A stretch of DNA of 64,000 bases from Salinarimonas ramus (GTDB lineage Bacteria > Pseudomonadota > Alphaproteobacteria > Rhizobiales > Beijerinckiaceae), in assembly GCF_014645695.1 (NCBI RefSeq), contig NZ_BMMF01000006.1:133322-197321 (forward strand). Reading direction: 5' to 3'. The notes beneath the pieces are model-generated. The model ran no database searches. It was given only the letters and a program-made list of their open reading frames with translations, and was not told the DNA's origin. The position numbers were made by a program, and so were the translations under genes. Numbering within the stretch: the first letter of the stretch is position 1; the number at the start of each line of letters is the position of its first letter. Positions 1-8,324 of the stretch are shown piece after piece.

Positions 1-450
1 TCGACACGCGCCCCTTCGCATCCAATCGATTCGTGAAATTGGATACGAAGCGGATCATCGGCCGCCCTGACGCTCCCCGTACCGAGCCCCCCGGCAGGTA
101 CGCCGCCGGACCCCGTGCGACATGCCACGGCCGAGCGCGCGGGGCCGCGTGAGCGGCGTCCGTGCGGCTGGCGAAGCACCGTGAACGGGATGATTTGGGA
201 TACCATGGGCGCGTATGGTCGTCAACGGAAGCACCGCGGGACGAAGCGCCCGCAGCCTGCGTGACCATGAGACCGCGACAGGGTTAACGAAGTCTCACCC
301 GCGGAGGTCCGCAGGGGCGATTTCGTAAGTCGTGCAAGGGAATGGACAGGCTTGGGGACGTGAGGCCATGGGGGCGAGACGTCGACGGCTCGGTACCCAC
401 TCGATCACGTGTCGGGAGCATGTGACGACCCGCCCGAGAGCCTCCGACGC
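1..450. other. Intergenic region, no gene recognised
   Basis: I see no convincing coding region here on either strand. A weak inverted repeat (ATCCAAT...ATTGGAT) lies near positions 23-51, and one isolated TTAA half-site occurs near 284. The left neighbour lies outside the window, so part of this stretch may be its promoter or trailer. Confidence 0.4.
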
Positions 451-499
451 CCCACACCCCCGGCCCCTCTCCACGAGGGAGAGGGGCCGGGGGTGTGGG
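451..499. repeat. 22-bp perfect palindromic hairpin, REP-like or terminator
   Basis: Positions 451-472 pair perfectly with 478-499 around the five-base loop ACGAG. The stem core is CCGGCCCCTCTCC with its complement. No T-tract follows on either strand, so a simple intrinsic terminator is doubtful. It lies 80 bases past the stop of the M16 peptidase gene. The CCCCTCTCC/GGAGAGGGG core resembles dispersed intergenic palindromes known from high-GC bacteria, so a REP-type element is the alternative reading. Confidence 0.6.
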
Positions 500-579
500 C
501 GTTCAGGATGAAGCCTGCGGTCGACGACGGGCTCGGAGACCTCACCGATCCGCGCGTTCTAGCGTCCCTCGAAGCATCA

Positions 580-1854
580 TCACCCCCGCAGCCGCCCCGC
601 GATCGCGGCGTACTTCGGCAGCGTCTTCAGCGGGCCGATGGCGGCGAGCGTCGGGGCGCCCGTCAGGAGCGCGCGGCCGGCGGCGCGGGTGGCCTCGACG
701 TCCACCGCCTCGACGCGCTCGACGAGCTCGTGCATGGGCACGATGCGGCCCCAGGCGAGGATCTGGCGCGCCAGGCGCTCGATGCGCCCGCCGGGCGTCT
801 CCAGCGCGGCGAGGAGCCCGACCTTCACTTGCGCCTTGGCGCGGGCGAGCTCCACCTCGGTCAGCGTCTCCGCCGTCTCGCGCAGGGTGTCGATCGCGAC
901 GTCCATGAAGGCCTTGGCGTCGCCCTCGGCGAAGCCGGCGCCGATGCCGAACACGCCGGTGTCGGAGAAGGGCCAGTGGAAGGCGTCCACCGAATAGGCG
1001 AGGCCACGCTTCTCGCGCACCTCCTGCCACAGCCGCGAGGAGATCGAGCCGCCCAGCACCTGGGCGAAGAGCTGCGTCGCGTAGTAATCCTCGTCGCGGA
1101 ACGAGCGCCCCGGCAGGCCGAGCATCAGGTTGACCTGCTCGTGCTTGCGCTGGAGCCGCTTCTCGCCGCCGCGATAGGTGGCGGGCGGCGCGATCGGGCC
1201 CGATCCGGCGGGCGTCACGCCGTAGAATCGATGCGCCGCGTCGACGACGACGTCGTGATCGACGGCGCCGGCGGCGACGATCACCATGCGCTCGGGCCGG
1301 TAATGCGTCGCGACGAAGCCGCGCAGCGCGTCGGGCGTGAAGGCGGAGACGGTCTCGGGCCGCCCCAGGATCGGACGCCCCAGCGGCTGGCCCGGATAGG
1401 CCGTCTCCACGAAGAGGTCGCCGACGAGGTCGTCCGGCGCGTCCTCCACCGCGGCGATCTCCTGGAGGATCACGCCGCGCTCGCGCTCGAGCTCGGTGGG
1501 ATCGAAGGTCGAGGCGGTGAGGATGTCGCCCAGGACGTCGAGGGCGAGCGCGGTGTCCTCGCCCAGCACGCGGGCGGTGTAGCAGGTGTACTCGACGGAG
1601 GTCGCCGCGTTGATGTCGCCGCCGACGTTCTCGATGTCCTCGGCGATGGCCTGGGCCGAGCGGCGCTCCGTGCCCTTGAAGGCCATGTGCTCGAGGAGAT
1701 GCGAGAGCCCGTGCTCGCCCTCGGCCTCGTCGCGCGCGCCGGCGCCGATCCAGACGCCGAGCGCCACGGTGGCGACGTGGGGCATCGCCTCGGTGACGAT
1801 TGTGAGGCCGTTCTCGAGGCGCGTCTCGCGGTAGTCGGGACGAGGCAGGGTCAC
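580..1854 (-). CDS. M16 family zinc metallopeptidase (processing-peptidase-like)
   Basis: Predicted M16B zinc protease of the mitochondrial-processing-peptidase beta type, probably degrading or trimming peptides. The 424-residue protein has the inverted zinc motif HLLEH at residues 52-56. A third ligand candidate, Glu132, lies 76 residues later, which is the classic M16 spacing, so this should be a catalytic and not a degenerate member. No signal peptide is visible. Its GTG start overlaps the thrC stop by four bases (GTGA), so the two genes are translationally coupled and form an operon, a pairing often seen in alphaproteobacteria. The natural substrate is unknown. Confidence 0.93.
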   Translation of the reverse strand: MTLPRPDYRETRLENGLTIVTEAMPHVATVALGVWIGAGARDEAEGEHGLSHLLEHMAFKGTERRSAQAIAEDIENVGGDINAATSVEYTCYTARVLGEDTALALDVLGDILTASTFDPTELERERGVILQEIAAVEDAPDDLVGDLFVETAYPGQPLGRPILGRPETVSAFTPDALRGFVATHYRPERMVIVAAGAVDHDVVVDAAHRFYGVTPAGSGPIAPPATYRGGEKRLQRKHEQVNLMLGLPGRSFRDEDYYATQLFAQVLGGSISSRLWQEVREKRGLAYSVDAFHWPFSDTGVFGIGAGFAEGDAKAFMDVAIDTLRETAETLTEVELARAKAQVKVGLLAALETPGGRIERLARQILAWGRIVPMHELVERVEAVDVEATRAAGRALLTGAPTLAAIGPLKTLPKYAAIAGRLRG

Positions 1855-3293
1855 GAGGCGGCTCCCGTCTCGCCGCCGCCGGGTGCGCGCGCGCCGGGTA
1901 TGCGCGAGCGCGCGCGGATGAAGCGCTCTATGGCGCCCTGGTCGTTGGGCTGCACCTCGAAACGCTCGGCGCGATCGAACAGGTCGGCCATGTGCGGCGG
2001 CAGGGGCGGGCGCACGCCGCTCGCCGCCTCCACCGCGTCGGGGAACTTGGCCGGGTGCGCGGTGGCGAGCGCCACCATGGGCGTGCCGGGATTGCGCGCG
2101 AGGCCCTCGCGGCCCGCGACCACGCCGATGGCGGTGTGCGGATCGAGGAGGTAGCCCGCCTCGCGCCAGGTGCGGCCGATCTCGGCGGCGACGACGTCCT
2201 CGGGCACGGACGTCGCCGAGAAGGTCCGGCGCAGGCGCGCGAGGGGCTCCTCGGCGATGGCGAAGGCTCGGCTCTGGGCGAGGCCGCCCATGAGCCCGCG
2301 GATGGCACCCGCGTCGCGTTCGTAGAGCTCGAACAGCAGGCGCTCGAAATTCGAGGAGACCTGGATGTCCATGGAGGGCGAGGTCGTCGGCATCACGCCG
2401 GTGACCGTGTAGCTCCCGGTCTCGAGCGTCCGCGGCAGGATGTCGTTGGCGTTCGAGGCGATCACGAGCTCCGCCACGGGCAGGCCCATGCGCCGGGCGA
2501 TGTCGCCGGCGAGGATGTCACCGAAATTGCCGGTGGGAACGGCGTACGAGATCGGCCGGTGCGGCCCGCCCAGCGCGACGGCGGAGGTGAAGTAGTAGGT
2601 CGCCTGCGCCGCGACCCGCGCCCAGTTGATGGAGTTCACCCCCGACAGGAGCAGGTCGTCGCGGAAGCGGGCGTGGTTGAACATGCCCTTCACGATGGCC
2701 TGGCAATCGTCGAACGTGCCCTCGAGCGCCACCGCGTGGACGTTGGGCGCGTCGACCGTGGTCATCTGCCGACGCTGCACGTCGGACACGCGCCCGTGCG
2801 GGTAGAGGATGAAGACGTCGACCTGGTCGAGGCCGGAGAAGGCGTCGACGGCCGCGGAGCCCGTGTCGCCCGACGTCGCGCCGACGATCGTCGCGCGCTG
2901 TCCGCGCGCCTTGAGCACGTGGTCCATGAGCCGGCCGAGAAGCTGCATCGCCACGTCCTTGAAGGCGAGCGTCGGGCCGTGGAAGAGCTCCAGGACGAAG
3001 AGGTTGTCGTCGATCTGCACGAGCGGGCACGTCGCCGGGTGGCGGAAGCTCGCATAGGCGGCGTCGATCATGGCGTCGAGCGCCGGCGTCTCGATCTCGC
3101 CCTCGACGAGGGCGCCCATCACGCGCTTGGCCGTCTCCGCGAAGGAGAGCCCGGCGAAGCCTGCGATCGCCTCGCGCGGAAGGTGCGGATAGGCCTCGGG
3201 CACGTAGAGCCCGCCGTCGCGGGCGAGGCCGGCGAGGAGCGCGTCGGTGAAGCCGATGGCGGGAGCTTCGCCGCGGGTGGAGATGTGGCGCAC
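1851..3293 (-). CDS. thrC: Threonine synthase
   Basis: Pyridoxal-phosphate enzyme that converts O-phospho-L-homoserine to L-threonine, the last step of threonine synthesis, in the cytosol. I chose the GTG start at 3293 because the protein then begins MRHISTRGEAP, the conserved start of the family, and is 480 residues long, the usual size. The open frame upstream encodes Arg-rich shadow sequence. The PLP lysine is Lys112 in LAFKDVA, and the phosphate-binding loop SGDTGSA is at 141-147. It is first in an operon with the M16 peptidase gene, which overlaps its stop codon. No leader or attenuator is evident upstream. Confidence 0.96.
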   Translation of the reverse strand: MRHISTRGEAPAIGFTDALLAGLARDGGLYVPEAYPHLPREAIAGFAGLSFAETAKRVMGALVEGEIETPALDAMIDAAYASFRHPATCPLVQIDDNLFVLELFHGPTLAFKDVAMQLLGRLMDHVLKARGQRATIVGATSGDTGSAAVDAFSGLDQVDVFILYPHGRVSDVQRRQMTTVDAPNVHAVALEGTFDDCQAIVKGMFNHARFRDDLLLSGVNSINWARVAAQATYYFTSAVALGGPHRPISYAVPTGNFGDILAGDIARRMGLPVAELVIASNANDILPRTLETGSYTVTGVMPTTSPSMDIQVSSNFERLLFELYERDAGAIRGLMGGLAQSRAFAIAEEPLARLRRTFSATSVPEDVVAAEIGRTWREAGYLLDPHTAIGVVAGREGLARNPGTPMVALATAHPAKFPDAVEAASGVRPPLPPHMADLFDRAERFEVQPNDQGAIERFIRARSRIPGARAPGGGETGAAS

Positions 3294-3390
3294 GGGGTGT
3301 CGGATCCTTCGTCGAACGCGCCGGACCATAGGGGCAGGTTCATGCCGCGACAAGCGTCGCGAGGGCCGCGGGGCGCTCCGGGCCGTCATC

Positions 3391-3416
3391 GGAACGGGGC
3401 GCATCCGCGCGGCGTT
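3391..3416 (+). promoter_or_regulatory. EcfG-type general stress response promoter
   Basis: GGAAC at 3391-3395, a 17-base spacer, then CGTT at 3413-3416. This is an exact match to the alphaproteobacterial sigma-EcfG consensus (GGAAC-N16/17-CGTT). Predicted transcription start is near 3423, leaving about 40 bases of leader before the ATG at 3466. Two more exact matches occur in this window, also before small-protein genes. Confidence 0.75.
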
Positions 3417-3465
3417 GATCCCACGACCCCGAGACGTCGAGACCCCACCATCACGGGAGGATCCC

Positions 3466-3777
3466 ATGCACGATCCCCGCTCTCAGGAAGAGAAGGCGCG
3501 CGCCGCGCTCAAGCGGAACCAGGAGATGGGCCACGCGCCCAAGCAGAGCCCGCTCACGCGCGAGCCCTCGACCACGCCCGACACGTTCGGCGAGCATCAC
3601 GGCCGCCCGCCCGAGGATTACGCCCCGCAGGACAGTCCGGGTGCACCCGGTTCCGACAACGATCCGGATCAGCACGGCCACGGTCATGCCGACACGCGGA
3701 TGGGCCACGAGCACGTCTCGGATTTGTCCGATGCCGAGCGAGTCGTTACTGGTGAGCCGGCGCAGAAGAAGCGCTGA
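3466..3777 (+). CDS. Small hydrophilic protein, putative general stress protein
   Basis: A 103-residue, highly charged protein that I cannot place in a named family. The N-terminal third is Lys/Arg/Glu-rich (EEKARAALKRNQEMG) and the middle is rich in Pro, Asp, Gly and His (DNDPDQHGHGHADTRMGHEH). No signal peptide or membrane segment is visible, so it is probably cytosolic and may be disordered. The ATG at 3466 has a GGGAGG ribosome site five bases upstream. An exact EcfG-type promoter lies 50-75 bases upstream, which suggests induction in the general stress response. A second small gene follows 12 bases downstream, probably in the same transcript. Function unknown. Confidence 0.75.
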   Translation: MHDPRSQEEKARAALKRNQEMGHAPKQSPLTREPSTTPDTFGEHHGRPPEDYAPQDSPGAPGSDNDPDQHGHGHADTRMGHEHVSDLSDAERVVTGEPAQKKR

Positions 3778-3789
3778 AGGACAGATGCC

Positions 3790-4017
3790 ATGCCAGGTGA
3801 CAAGACCGAGCAGCGAACGCTCGCGCAGAAGGCGCTCGACTTGAAGCGCAAGAACGACCCCCATGCGGAGATCCCCGAGCACCGCCATTCGGATGCGGGG
3901 ATGCGTCCGCGCCGCTCGTCGAAGGCACCGTCGTCGGGCGCCCTCGATCATGGCGGCGCGACGCCCGCGCAATCGCGCTCCCACGGGACGCGGCGCTCCG
4001 ACCAGGGCTCGAGCTGA
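3790..4017 (+). CDS. Small basic hypothetical protein
   Basis: A 75-residue, hydrophilic, probably disordered protein of no recognised family. It begins MPGDKTEQRTLAQKALDLK, possibly a short amphipathic helix, then becomes rich in Ser, Arg, His and Gly. A GAAGGA ribosome site precedes the ATG at 3790. The gap to the preceding stress-type gene is only 12 bases, so both are probably driven by the EcfG-type promoter at 3391-3416. A hairpin at 4070-4096 may end the transcript. Short length and biased composition leave some doubt that it is translated. Confidence 0.6.
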   Translation: MPGDKTEQRTLAQKALDLKRKNDPHAEIPEHRHSDAGMRPRRSSKAPSSGALDHGGATPAQSRSHGTRRSDQGSS

Positions 4018-4028
4018 CGCGAGCCCTC

Positions 4029-4061
4029 AGACGACGCCGAGACGACGCCGAGACGACGCGA
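4029..4061. repeat. 11-bp tandem repeat, three copies
   Basis: Unit AGACGACGCCG is repeated at 4029 and 4040, with a shortened third copy from 4051. It lies in the intergenic region ahead of the degP-like gene. Probably slippage; no function is suggested. Confidence 0.6.
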
Positions 4062-4069
4062 AGACGAGG

Positions 4070-4096
4070 ACGGCCGGGCGAGAGCTCGGCCGTTTC
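4070..4096 (+). terminator. Putative terminator hairpin
   Basis: Stem ACGGCCG (4070-4076) pairs with CGGCCGT (4087-4093) around a 10-base loop and is followed by TTCG. The short T-run makes it weak. It is placed to end the transcript of the two small genes upstream. Confidence 0.4.
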
Positions 4097-4259
4097 GCGT
4101 TGGGTTACCAAGACTTAATCTTCGGGAAAGGGCCGCGACAGTGCGGCGCGTCTAGAACCTCCCGCGAGGCCCGACGTTCGCGTCGAGGCACGGGCGCTCG
4201 CCCGGACGAGGGCCGCGCGCCCTCCAGATCGCTTCATCAGCGGAAGAGACAGAGGTTCC

Positions 4260-5807
4260 ATGACCACGAACTCCCCCGACCGCACGACGACCCGGCGCGT
4301 CGCGTCCCGGCGCACCGCGCTCCTCGCCGCCGTCGGCATCGGCGCGCTCGGCGCCGCCGGCTTCGGCGCGGGCCCGTTCCAGGCGACGCTGCCGGCCCAG
4401 GCCCAGACGCAAGGCGAGAGCCCGTCGGGCGCGCTGACGCTCGAGACGCCGGACGCGCGCGTTCCCTCCTTCGCCGACGTGGTGGAGCGCGTGCGCCCCG
4501 CCGTCGTCTCGGTCCGCACGCGCCTCGGCGACGAGGCGAAGGTCGCCGGCGGCCGCGGCATGCCCGGCCTGCCGCCCGGCATGGACCTGCCCGACGATCA
4601 TCCGCTCAACGAGTTCTTCGAGCGCTTCCGCGGCGGCGGCGAAGGCCTCGCCCCGCGTGGGCCCGCTCCGCGCCGCGGCGCGCAGGGGTCCGGCTTCTTC
4701 ATCACGGGCGACGGCTATCTCGTGACCAACAACCACGTCGTCGAGCGCGCGGAGACCGTCGAGGTCCTCATGGACGACGGCACGACGCTCGACGCCGAGA
4801 TCGTCGGCACCGATCCCAAGACCGACCTCGCCCTCCTCAAGGTCGAGGAGCGCGACGACCCGTTCGCCTATGTCGAGTTCGCGCCCTCCGCGCCGCGCGT
4901 CGGCGACTGGGTCGTGGCGATCGGCAACCCGTTCGGCCTCGGCGGCACGGTGACGGCGGGCATCGTCTCGGCTCGCGGCCGCGACATCGGCGCCGGCCCC
5001 TACGACGACTTCCTGCAGATCGACGCGCCGGTGAACCAGGGCAATTCCGGCGGCCCGGCCTTCGACCAGTCCGGCCAGGTGATCGGCGTCAACACGGCGA
5101 TCTCCTCGCCGACGGGCGGCAACGTGGGCATCGCCTTCGCGATCCCCTCGGAGACCGTCCAGCGCATCGTCGCGCAGCTGCGCGAGACGGGCGAGGTCGA
5201 GCGCGGCTTCCTCGGCGTGCAGATCCAGCCGGTGAACGAGGACATCGCCGCGGGCGTCGGCCTCGACGAGGCGCGCGGCGCCATCGTCGGCCAGGTGACG
5301 GCGGACAGCCCGGCGGCCGAGGCCGGCCTCGAGGTGGGCGACATCGTGCTCGAGGTCGCCGGCGAGGACATCGAGGACGCCCGCGACCTGTCGCGCACGG
5401 TGGCCTTCATGGATCCCGGCGAGAGCGTCGAGGTCGTGGTCTTCCGCGACGGCGAGCGCCAGACCCTGGAGGTCACGATCGGGCGCATGCCGACCGAGGA
5501 GGTCGTCACCGCCGGTCGCGAGCCGGAGGCGCAGGAGTTCAACGATCTCGGCCTCCAGCTCGCGCCGGTCGAGGGCGACATGGACGGCGTCGCCGTGGTC
5601 GAGGTCGACCCCGACGGCCCGGCCTTCGAGAAGGGCATCGCCGAGGGCGACGTCATCGCCGAGGTCGGCGGCGAGCCGGTGGCGAACCCGCAGGACGTCG
5701 AGACGGCGCTCTCGGCCGCGGCCGAGAGCGGCCGCGAAGCGGTGCTGGTGCGCGTGGAGCGCGACGGCGCCTCCCGCTTCATCGCCTTCCGCCTGCCGAT
5801 CGGCTGA
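4260..5807 (+). CDS. Do-family periplasmic serine endoprotease (DegP/HtrA-like)
   Basis: Exported quality-control protease and chaperone that degrades misfolded envelope proteins. The catalytic triad is visible at His159 (TNNHVV), Asp189 (DPKTDLAL) and Ser263 (QGNSGGP). Two PDZ domains follow, roughly residues 290-385 and 415-510. The N-terminus has a twin-arginine-like RR pair, a hydrophobic stretch (about 20-37) and an Ala-rich cleavage region near LPAQAQ, so it is secreted. At 515 residues it has the usual DegP/DegQ/MucD length. An intrinsic terminator follows, then an RpoH-family sigma gene, which gives a stress-response neighbourhood. A one-mismatch EcfG-like promoter (AGAAC-N16-CGTT) lies at 4154-4178. 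Confidence 0.96.
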   Translation: MTTNSPDRTTTRRVASRRTALLAAVGIGALGAAGFGAGPFQATLPAQAQTQGESPSGALTLETPDARVPSFADVVERVRPAVVSVRTRLGDEAKVAGGRGMPGLPPGMDLPDDHPLNEFFERFRGGGEGLAPRGPAPRRGAQGSGFFITGDGYLVTNNHVVERAETVEVLMDDGTTLDAEIVGTDPKTDLALLKVEERDDPFAYVEFAPSAPRVGDWVVAIGNPFGLGGTVTAGIVSARGRDIGAGPYDDFLQIDAPVNQGNSGGPAFDQSGQVIGVNTAISSPTGGNVGIAFAIPSETVQRIVAQLRETGEVERGFLGVQIQPVNEDIAAGVGLDEARGAIVGQVTADSPAAEAGLEVGDIVLEVAGEDIEDARDLSRTVAFMDPGESVEVVVFRDGERQTLEVTIGRMPTEEVVTAGREPEAQEFNDLGLQLAPVEGDMDGVAVVEVDPDGPAFEKGIAEGDVIAEVGGEPVANPQDVETALSAAAESGREAVLVRVERDGASRFIAFRLPIG

Positions 5808-5837
5808 GTTCCGCGCCTTCTCGTGGGACGAATTATC

Positions 5838-5875
5838 GAGCCGGCGCGTCCACGAGGGCGCGCCGGCTCTTCTTT
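5838..5875 (+). terminator. Intrinsic terminator after the degP-like gene
   Basis: An 11-bp GC stem, GAGCCGGCGCG (5838-5848) with its complement (5859-5869), has a 10-base loop and is followed by TTCTTT. It is well placed 30 bases after the stop codon and separates this gene from the sigma factor gene. Confidence 0.85.
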
Positions 5876-5992
5876 GCGCGGCGAGCGCTGTCGGCACCCG
5901 TGCAAGCGGCTCCATGCGAATGATCCCGATCCGGGATGATCCACATGGCAGGCGTGCGCGTAGATCCCCTTGAAGAGCATGGGGAGAACGCT

Positions 5993-6859
5993 ATGGCCGA
6001 GATCGCCGGAGTTCGCCGTCAGTTCGTCCGGGCCGCCATGTCGGCGCCGTTCCTGGAGCGCGAGGAAGAACAAGCGCTCGCCGTGCGCTGGAAGCAGGCG
6101 CAGGACCAGGAGGCGCTGCACAAGCTCACGTCCGCGCACATGCGGCTCGTGATCTCGCTGGCCTCACGGTTCAGGCATTACGGCCTGCCGATGGCGGACC
6201 TGATCCAGGAAGGCCACGTGGGTCTGCTCGAGGCCGCAGCCCGCTTCGAGCCGGAGCGGGAGGTGCGCTTCTCCACCTACGCCACCTGGTGGATCCGCGC
6301 CTCGATCCAGGACTACATCCTGCGCAATTGGTCGATCGTGCGCGGGGGCACGTCCTCGGCGCAGAAGGCGCTCTTCTTCAACCTGCGACGCCTTCGCGCC
6401 AAGCTGACGCGCACCGGCGACAGTCGCATGTCGGAGGAGGTCTACGGCGAGATCGCCGAGGCGCTCGGCGTGTCGCTCAAGGACGTGGCGACGATGGACG
6501 CCCGCCTGTCGGGCCCCGACGCCTCGCTCAACGCGCCGGTGGCGGACGCCGACGCGGCCAACCCGACGGAGCGTATGGACTTCCTCGTCGACGACGGCCC
6601 GCTCCAGGACGAGACGGTGGGCGAGGCGATCGACGCGGAGCGCCGTGTCACCTGGTTGCGCTCGGCGCTGTCGTGCCTCAACGAGCGCGAGCTCGACATC
6701 GTCAAGGCGCGCCGCCTGGGCGACCAGCAGGCGACCCTCGAATCGCTGGGCGATCGCCTCGGCATTTCCAAGGAGCGCGTGCGCCAGATCGAGAGCCGCG
6801 CGCTGGAGAAGCTGAAGAAGGCGCTGACGGATCGTCACCCGGAGATCTCGGCGGGGTGA
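5993..6859 (+). CDS. rpoH: RpoH-family heat-shock sigma factor (sigma-32)
   Basis: Sigma-70-family factor that directs RNA polymerase to heat-shock-type promoters. The ATG at 5993 is preferred because GGGGAGA lies six bases before it; an in-frame ATG further upstream lacks such a site. The 288-residue protein has region 2.2 (DLIQEG, 69-74), the FSTYATWWIR core of region 2 (about 93-102), the RpoH box QKALFFNLR (124-132), which is diagnostic for sigma-32, and a region 4.2 helix-turn-helix near LGISKERVRQIE. Alphaproteobacteria often have two RpoH proteins; this may be the RpoH2 type, but only a tree could decide. It stands alone, between the DegP-like gene and a convergent protease gene. Confidence 0.93.
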   Translation: MAEIAGVRRQFVRAAMSAPFLEREEEQALAVRWKQAQDQEALHKLTSAHMRLVISLASRFRHYGLPMADLIQEGHVGLLEAAARFEPEREVRFSTYATWWIRASIQDYILRNWSIVRGGTSSAQKALFFNLRRLRAKLTRTGDSRMSEEVYGEIAEALGVSLKDVATMDARLSGPDASLNAPVADADAANPTERMDFLVDDGPLQDETVGEAIDAERRVTWLRSALSCLNERELDIVKARRLGDQQATLESLGDRLGISKERVRQIESRALEKLKKALTDRHPEISAG

Positions 6860-6868
6860 TCCCCGCCG
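6849..6868. terminator. Hairpin at rpoH stop, possible bidirectional terminator
   Basis: A perfect 8-bp stem, CGGCGGGG (6849-6856) with CCCCGCCG (6861-6868), has the rpoH stop codon TGA in its four-base loop. No T-tract follows. It lies between two convergent genes. Confidence 0.4.
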
Positions 6869-6887
6869 CAGATCACCCCTGAACGCG

Positions 6888-8324
6888 TCACCCCGTCACG
6901 ATCTTGTAGCGCCGCCCCGCCTCGATGCGGGTGTGCTCGAACAGCCCGTTCAAGGTGCGGAAGGTCTCCACCGGCTTGTCCGTCTGCATCCGCGCAGCCA
7001 GCGTCTCCAGCGTGTCGCCGGGAGAAGCGGTGATCACGCGCACGCGAAGCCGGGTCAACGTCGTCGCTTCGGTCTCCGAGATCGCGCGCACGCTCGACAA
7101 CGTCGCGCGGAAGGCCGCCTCGGCGCCGGGGTCGCTCGGGCGGAAGGCGAAGATCAGCCGGTAGACCGCCTCGCCCGCCTGCACCGCGGCGACGCGAAAA
7201 TGCCAGGCGTCGCCCCGCGAGCTGGCCACCGCCGCCGGCAGGCCGTTGATCGTCGTCTCCTCAACCGTCCCGGTCTCGACGGCGTCCGTCCAGGTGGCGC
7301 GCACGACGTCGGCGAGGCTCTGCCCGTCGCCGGGCTCCACCGCGTCGAACATCAGGCGGCGCTCGCCGTCGGGCGAGGCGCCGAGGACGGCGCGCGAGGC
7401 GTTGTCGAGGGTGAAGCCGTCGGGTGCCGAGAAGGCGATGCGCAGCCGCGCATTGACGTAGCGCGATCCGCGCACGAGCCCGTCGCGCGGGTCCTCGCCC
7501 CAGGCGATGCCGTCGACGGCGGCGAGGTAGATGTCGCGATCGTCCGTGCCGAGCCCCGGCGCGCCGATGCGACGGGCCGCGTTGCGGGCCTCGGACACGC
7601 GCTCGGGTGTGGAGGGATGCGTCGCGAGCCGGCTCGGCGGCCCGCCGTCGCCGCCGTCGGGCAGGCCCGATTCGAGGGCGACCCAGCGATCGAGCGCGGT
7701 GAGGAAGCGCGCGGCGCCGAACGGGTCGAAGCCCGCGCCCGCGAGCGTGCGCACGCTCACGGCGTCCGCCTCGAGCTCCTGGGCGCGTGAGAAGCTCGCG
7801 AAATCGAAGCGCGACGTCTCGCGGATGCTCGCGCTCGCGCGCTGGTCGCGCAGCACGTCGGAGACGACCCGGCTGACGAGGACCGAGCGCGCCTCCAACT
7901 CCGTGCGCGCGGCGGCGTGGGCGAGCGTCACGTGCGCGATCTCGTGCGCCATGACCGCGGCGAGCTCGGACTTGTCGTTGGCGAGCGCGATCAGGCCGCG
8001 GGTGACGTAGAGGCGCCCGGTGGGGAGGGCGAAGGCGTTGATGGCGGGCGAATCGAGGATGGTGAGGCGATAGCGCGCGTCCGGCCGCTCCGTCGCGGCG
8101 ACGAGCTTGCGCGTCATCTCCTCGATGAGCGCCTGGGTCTGCGGAGCGCTGTAGGCGCCGCCGAAGCTCGCCACCAGCTGCTCGTGCTCGGTGTCGACGC
8201 CCGTCACCGTCGGCGCGGCCGGCGGCGTGCGCGGCTCCGAGCCGAAGATCATGTTGCAGCCAGCGAGGCCGAGCCCCGTCGCGGCGAGGGCCGCGAGCCG
8301 CACGATGGTTGAGGCTCTCGTCAT
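6888..8324 (-). CDS. M48 family metalloprotease lipoprotein with LysM-like C-terminus
   Basis: Predicted periplasmic zinc protease anchored as a lipoprotein. With the ATG at 8324 the 478-residue product has a short signal ending in the lipobox LAGC (Cys23). The M48 zinc motif HEIAH is at 127-131 and the downstream ligand motif ELEAD at 183-187, as in BepA/Oma1-like proteases. The last 50 or so residues (SPGDTLETLAARM...) resemble a LysM peptidoglycan-binding module. The ATG overlaps the stop of the upstream nuclease-domain gene by four bases (ATGA), which explains the absence of a Shine-Dalgarno site. A role in outer-membrane protein quality control is inferred from the family. Confidence 0.9.
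   Translation of the reverse strand: MTRASTIVRLAALAATGLGLAGCNMIFGSEPRTPPAAPTVTGVDTEHEQLVASFGGAYSAPQTQALIEEMTRKLVAATERPDARYRLTILDSPAINAFALPTGRLYVTRGLIALANDKSELAAVMAHEIAHVTLAHAAARTELEARSVLVSRVVSDVLRDQRASASIRETSRFDFASFSRAQELEADAVSVRTLAGAGFDPFGAARFLTALDRWVALESGLPDGGDGGPPSRLATHPSTPERVSEARNAARRIGAPGLGTDDRDIYLAAVDGIAWGEDPRDGLVRGSRYVNARLRIAFSAPDGFTLDNASRAVLGASPDGERRLMFDAVEPGDGQSLADVVRATWTDAVETGTVEETTINGLPAAVASSRGDAWHFRVAAVQAGEAVYRLIFAFRPSDPGAEAAFRATLSSVRAISETEATTLTRLRVRVITASPGDTLETLAARMQTDKPVETFRTLNGLFEHTRIEAGRRYKIVTG

Noticed and set aside
409-2154. Long plus-strand open frame of 581 codons
   Set aside because: It lies antisense to thrC and the M16 peptidase gene. The product is rich in Arg, Gly, Glu and Ala with no motif, as expected for shadow frames in very GC-rich DNA.
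5965-5985. CTTGAA considered as a heat-shock -35 element for rpoH
   Set aside because: No matching -10 element lies at the proper distance before the start codon.
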